Source: Deltaproteobacteria bacterium (GTDB lineage Bacteria > Desulfobacterota > GWC2-55-46). From it: DNA of 7,858 nucleotides. Below, piece by piece: positions 5,749 to 7,858 of the stretch. The position numbers and the translations under genes are program-made. The first letter of the stretch is position 1; the number at the start of each line of letters is the position of its first letter. The stretch spans positions 1 to 7,858 of the forward strand of contig JAUSLB010000212.1 in the NCBI GenBank assembly GCA_030646655.1, written 5' to 3'. The notes beneath the pieces were generated by a model. It did no database searches. It was not told the DNA's origin and worked only from the letters and a program-made list of their open reading frames with translations.

Positions 5749-5761
5749 CCCTCAATGAGGG
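5749..5761 (+). promoter_or_regulatory. Ribosome site of the glycosyltransferase inside a small hairpin
   Basis: GAGGG (5757-5761) sits 7 bases before the ATG at 5769, the right distance for a ribosome binding site. The preceding CCCTC (5749-5753) is its perfect complement across a 3-base AAT loop, so the site can be wholly paired. The pairing is seen; translational control is inferred. Confidence 0.5.
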
Positions 5762-5768
5762 ATTAAAA

Positions 5769-7025
5769 ATGGACCCAACTCCTGGAGCTTCCAGAACAGC
5801 GGAGCCGAAGACGGCTCAAGCTGGTCCAGCCGATATCGTAGTAGGGATAGCGAGCTACAATAACTCAAAGACTATAGGCCATGTAGTAAGGGCCGTTGAC
5901 GCCGGGCTCGGCAAATACTTCCCGCAGGACAGAGCCCTCATCATAAACTCGGACGGAGGCTCAACCGATAATACCCCCGAGATCGTGCTTAACGCGACAA
6001 TTGACCATAAGACGGTATTCCTCCCCCACAGGGTTACGCCCGTAAACCGCATAACAGCCCCCTATCACGGGATACCCGGGAAGGGGAGCGCCTTCAGGAC
6101 GATATTCCAGTCCGTTATTTCGGCAGGGGCAAGGGCGTGCTGCGTTGTTGACGCTGACCTAAGGTCGATAACCCCTGAGTGGATTGAGCTTTTAATCGCG
6201 CCTGTCCTTAAGGAAGGGTTCGATTTCGTCGCACCGCTCTATACGCGCCATAAATACGACGGCACGATAACGAACTCGATAATATACCCTGTAACGAGGG
6301 CGCTTTACGGCAAGAAGATCCGCCAGCCCATAGGAGGCGAGTTCGGGTTCTCCGGGAAGATGGCGGAGTTTTACCTTAAGCAGGACGTGTGGGAGACAGA
6401 TGTGGCGAGGTTCGGGATAGACATATGGATGACCACAGAGGCCCTTGCGAACCAATTAAGTGTCTGCCAGTCCTATCTCGGGGCTAAGATACACGACCCC
6501 AAGGACCCGGGCACGGACTTAAGGGATATGTTCGTTCAGGTAGTGGGCTCGTTATTTTCGCTGACAGAGAAGCATTATAAGGAATGGAAGGATAAAAAGG
6601 ACTCAGTCGATGTGCCTACCTTCGGTTTCAAATACTCCGTGGGGGTCGTTCCTATAAAGGCGAATATCGAAAGGATGCTCACCGGGTTCAAGGTCGGGGT
6701 GAATAACTTAAAGGAGGTCTGGGCGCGGTTCCTCGGGCAGGATGCGATAACCGCTATTGAAGGGGCCTCGCGCAAGGATACAGGCGGGTTCAGGTTCCCA
6801 AAGGAGCTCTGGGCCCGGGTGGTATATGACTTTATGCTCGCCTCCCGCCACAGGAGGCTCCCTGAAGAGCACCTTTTAAGGTCGCTCCTGCCGCTATACT
6901 TCGGGAGGACCGCGTCTTTTTTTCTCGAGGTCGAGGACTTAAGCGATGACGAGGCCGAGGACGAGGTGGAGAGGGTCTGCATGGAATACGAAAGGCAAAA
7001 GGGTTATCTGTTGGAGCGCTGGTAA
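5769..7025 (+). CDS. GT-A glycosyltransferase, candidate glycosyl-3-phosphoglycerate (or glycosylglycerate) synthase
   Basis: 418 residues. After about 20 Pro/Ala-rich residues, a GT-A domain starts at DIVVGIASYNN (22-32). Seen in order: INSDGGSTDNTPEIV (59-73, nucleotide site), GIPGKGSAFRTIF (101-113), the metal-binding DAD at 128-130 in VVDADLRSITPEWI, IRQPIGGEFGFSG (184-196), RFGIDIWMTTEAL (214-226) and KIHDPKDPGTDLRDM (240-254) with His242 where retaining GT-A enzymes hold the metal. The same order (GKG, DAD, QP-GGE, GID, then H before an acidic loop) is known from mannosylglycerate synthase (GT78) and glucosyl-3-phosphoglycerate synthase (GT81). It is not the GT55 MpgS type. The C-terminal third is helical and ends in a very acidic stretch (LEVEDLSDDEAEDEVE, 386-401). 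It follows the matching phosphatase, so it probably transfers glucose or mannose to 3-phosphoglycerate. Donor and acceptor are inferred. A generic family 2 transferase is the fallback. Confidence 0.82.
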   Translation: MDPTPGASRTAEPKTAQAGPADIVVGIASYNNSKTIGHVVRAVDAGLGKYFPQDRALIINSDGGSTDNTPEIVLNATIDHKTVFLPHRVTPVNRITAPYHGIPGKGSAFRTIFQSVISAGARACCVVDADLRSITPEWIELLIAPVLKEGFDFVAPLYTRHKYDGTITNSIIYPVTRALYGKKIRQPIGGEFGFSGKMAEFYLKQDVWETDVARFGIDIWMTTEALANQLSVCQSYLGAKIHDPKDPGTDLRDMFVQVVGSLFSLTEKHYKEWKDKKDSVDVPTFGFKYSVGVVPIKANIERMLTGFKVGVNNLKEVWARFLGQDAITAIEGASRKDTGGFRFPKELWARVVYDFMLASRHRRLPEEHLLRSLLPLYFGRTASFFLEVEDLSDDEAEDEVERVCMEYERQKGYLLERW

Positions 7026-7041
7026 AAAAGGGGGTGAGCTT

Positions 7042-7737
7042 ATGGACAGGCTGGCGGATAAGATAGCCGAGCACCTTAGGGTCTTCTACGGGAAGGTGAC
7101 GGGGTTCATACCGGATTTTCTCGTGATGCTCATAATAGTGGCCATAGGGTTTATTCTCGCCTCTTTGGTCAAATTCCTACTCCACAGGGTCTTTAAAGCG
7201 GTTAAGTTCGACAGCTGGAGCGACGAGGTGGGGCTCACATCGGCCTTCCGCATAAGCGGGATAAGGACCCCGCCCGGGGACTTTATTAGGCTTTTTATCT
7301 ACTGGCTCCTGATCCTCATGTTCTTTATGGCCGGGCTCACGTCCCTCAGGCTTGAGACCGTAAATACCCTGACCTCGCTCTTTTTCCTGTATCTGCCGAG
7401 GTTCTTCTCGGCGCTCCTTATACTCATATTCGGGTATTTCTTCGCAGGGTTCATCGCAAGGGCCGCTCTTCTGGCCGGGGTGAACGCGGGGGTGCAGTAC
7501 TCAAGGCTCATAGCCGCCTCTGTCCGCCTTATCCTCCTTATACTGATAGCCGCAATGGCCCTTGAGCAGCTCTCCATAGCCCCGAGGATCGTCTTTGCCG
7601 CCTTCTCCATAGCCTTCGGGGCTATCGCGCTCGCGCTCGCAATAGCCTTCGGGCTCGGGGCGCGGGACTCCGCAAGGGAATTGATCGAATACCTTATAAA
7701 AAAGAGGCGGGAGAAGGACAATATCACTCTGCTCTAA
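7042..7737 (+). CDS. Small membrane protein with conserved TM helix repeats (CmpX/MscS-related)
   Basis: 231 residues with about five hydrophobic segments (roughly 24-47, 82-100, 119-139, 159-177 and 183-205). Two stretches follow the conserved TM helix pattern found in MscS-related proteins: FIPDFLVMLIIVAIGFILA (22-40) and YLPRFFSALLILIFGYFFAG (117-136). The last helix (Ala/Gly-rich, AFGAIALALAIAFGLGA) is followed by RDSARELIEYLIKKRRE, typical of this group. The protein ends there, so the cytoplasmic beta-domain and C-terminal vestibule of true MscS are missing. The start is the ATG at 7042, with AAGGGGGTGAG ending a few bases before; an in-frame GTG or ATG upstream would lie inside the glycosyltransferase. 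It follows that gene by 16 bases, so the two are surely one transcript. A role in sensing or stabilising the membrane under osmotic stress is inferred from context; channel activity is unproven. Confidence 0.82.
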   Translation: MDRLADKIAEHLRVFYGKVTGFIPDFLVMLIIVAIGFILASLVKFLLHRVFKAVKFDSWSDEVGLTSAFRISGIRTPPGDFIRLFIYWLLILMFFMAGLTSLRLETVNTLTSLFFLYLPRFFSALLILIFGYFFAGFIARAALLAGVNAGVQYSRLIAASVRLILLILIAAMALEQLSIAPRIVFAAFSIAFGAIALALAIAFGLGARDSARELIEYLIKKRREKDNITLL

Positions 7738-7772
7738 CAGTTTGCGGAAAAACTCGAAGTTTGTTCAGGCCG

Positions 7773-7791
7773 ACCCATCCTTAGGATGGGT
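7773..7791. repeat. Palindrome with ACCCATCC arms after the last gene
   Basis: ACCCATCC (7773-7780) and GGATGGGT (7784-7791) are perfect 8-bp arms around TTA. It is 35 bases after the stop of the membrane protein gene. No T-run follows. Its form (ACCC core, purine/pyrimidine arms, short A/T tip) recalls the palindromes at 878-897 and 1029-1048, with compensating changes in both arms. Confidence 0.5.
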
Positions 7792-7858
7792 GCCCCGAAA
7801 AGCTCCAGATGCGAGGCCCCGATGAAATAGGGGAGCGAGGAATGAGGCGTAGTTAGCC
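7792..7858. other. Gene-free tail, possible intergenic repeat
   Basis: After the palindrome the sequence continues with GCTCCAGATGCGAGGCCCCG and, from 7830, GGGAGCGAGGAATGAGGCGT up to the window edge. Two GCGAGG words and a CCCC/GGGG pairing (about 7817-7833) suggest a folded or repeated element. I see no gene here, and the element may continue outside. Confidence 0.3.

Noticed and set aside
7773..7858. Integron attC site or intrinsic terminator at the right end
   Set aside because: GTTAGCC near the edge does not fit the attC core pattern, no cassette structure is present, and the palindrome has no T-run.

Overview
This window looks like ordinary chromosome from a mid-GC, probably Gram-negative, free-living bacterium. 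Gene content and style (short REP-like hairpins in the gaps, heavy use of AUA for Ile and AGG for Arg, strong purine-rich ribosome binding sites) would fit a lineage of the former Deltaproteobacteria, Nitrospirota or a nearby uncultured phylum. That placement is impression, not proof. No phage genes, transposase gene, CRISPR array, tRNA or rRNA is visible.

The left half is read on the minus strand. It starts with the N-terminal 230 residues of a citrate synthase, cut by the window edge. Next is a structured, gene-free stretch (692-1063) holding a strong intrinsic terminator and several palindromes. A small cold-shock protein gene follows, with a clear sigma70 promoter and a leader that can fold over its own ribosome binding site. 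A second gap (1265-1577) holds a perfect 12-bp inverted repeat and the terminator of the next unit. That unit is a compact housekeeping operon transcribed as amidase, rph, rdgB: periplasmic N-acetylmuramoyl-L-alanine amidase, RNase PH, and the dITP/XTP pyrophosphatase. Its genes overlap, and it ends in the intrinsic terminator at 1526-1553.

The right half (3802-7737) is read on the plus strand from a divergent promoter region near 3705-3800. It contains a CaCA-family cation exchanger, a HAD-IIB phosphatase of the mannosyl/glucosyl-3-phosphoglycerate phosphatase type (4-base overlap with the exchanger), a GT-A fold glycosyltransferase with sequence logic like the mannosylglycerate and glucosyl-3-phosphoglycerate synthases, and a small membrane protein of the conserved-TM-helix, MscS-related type. 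Read together, the glycosyltransferase would join a nucleotide sugar to 3-phosphoglycerate (or glycerate), the phosphatase would remove the phosphate to give a glycosylglycerate compatible solute, and the two membrane proteins would handle ions and membrane tension. This is the most interesting proposal in the window: a candidate osmo- or stress-adaptation operon.

The phosphatase-glycosyltransferase junction (5619-5768) carries two hairpins with identical CAAG tips and a small hairpin that contains the glycosyltransferase's ribosome binding site. Another palindrome with a REP-like tail lies after the last gene. I see no strong evidence of a wholly new system. The best leads are the solute operon, the cold-shock leader, and the families of small hairpins between genes.
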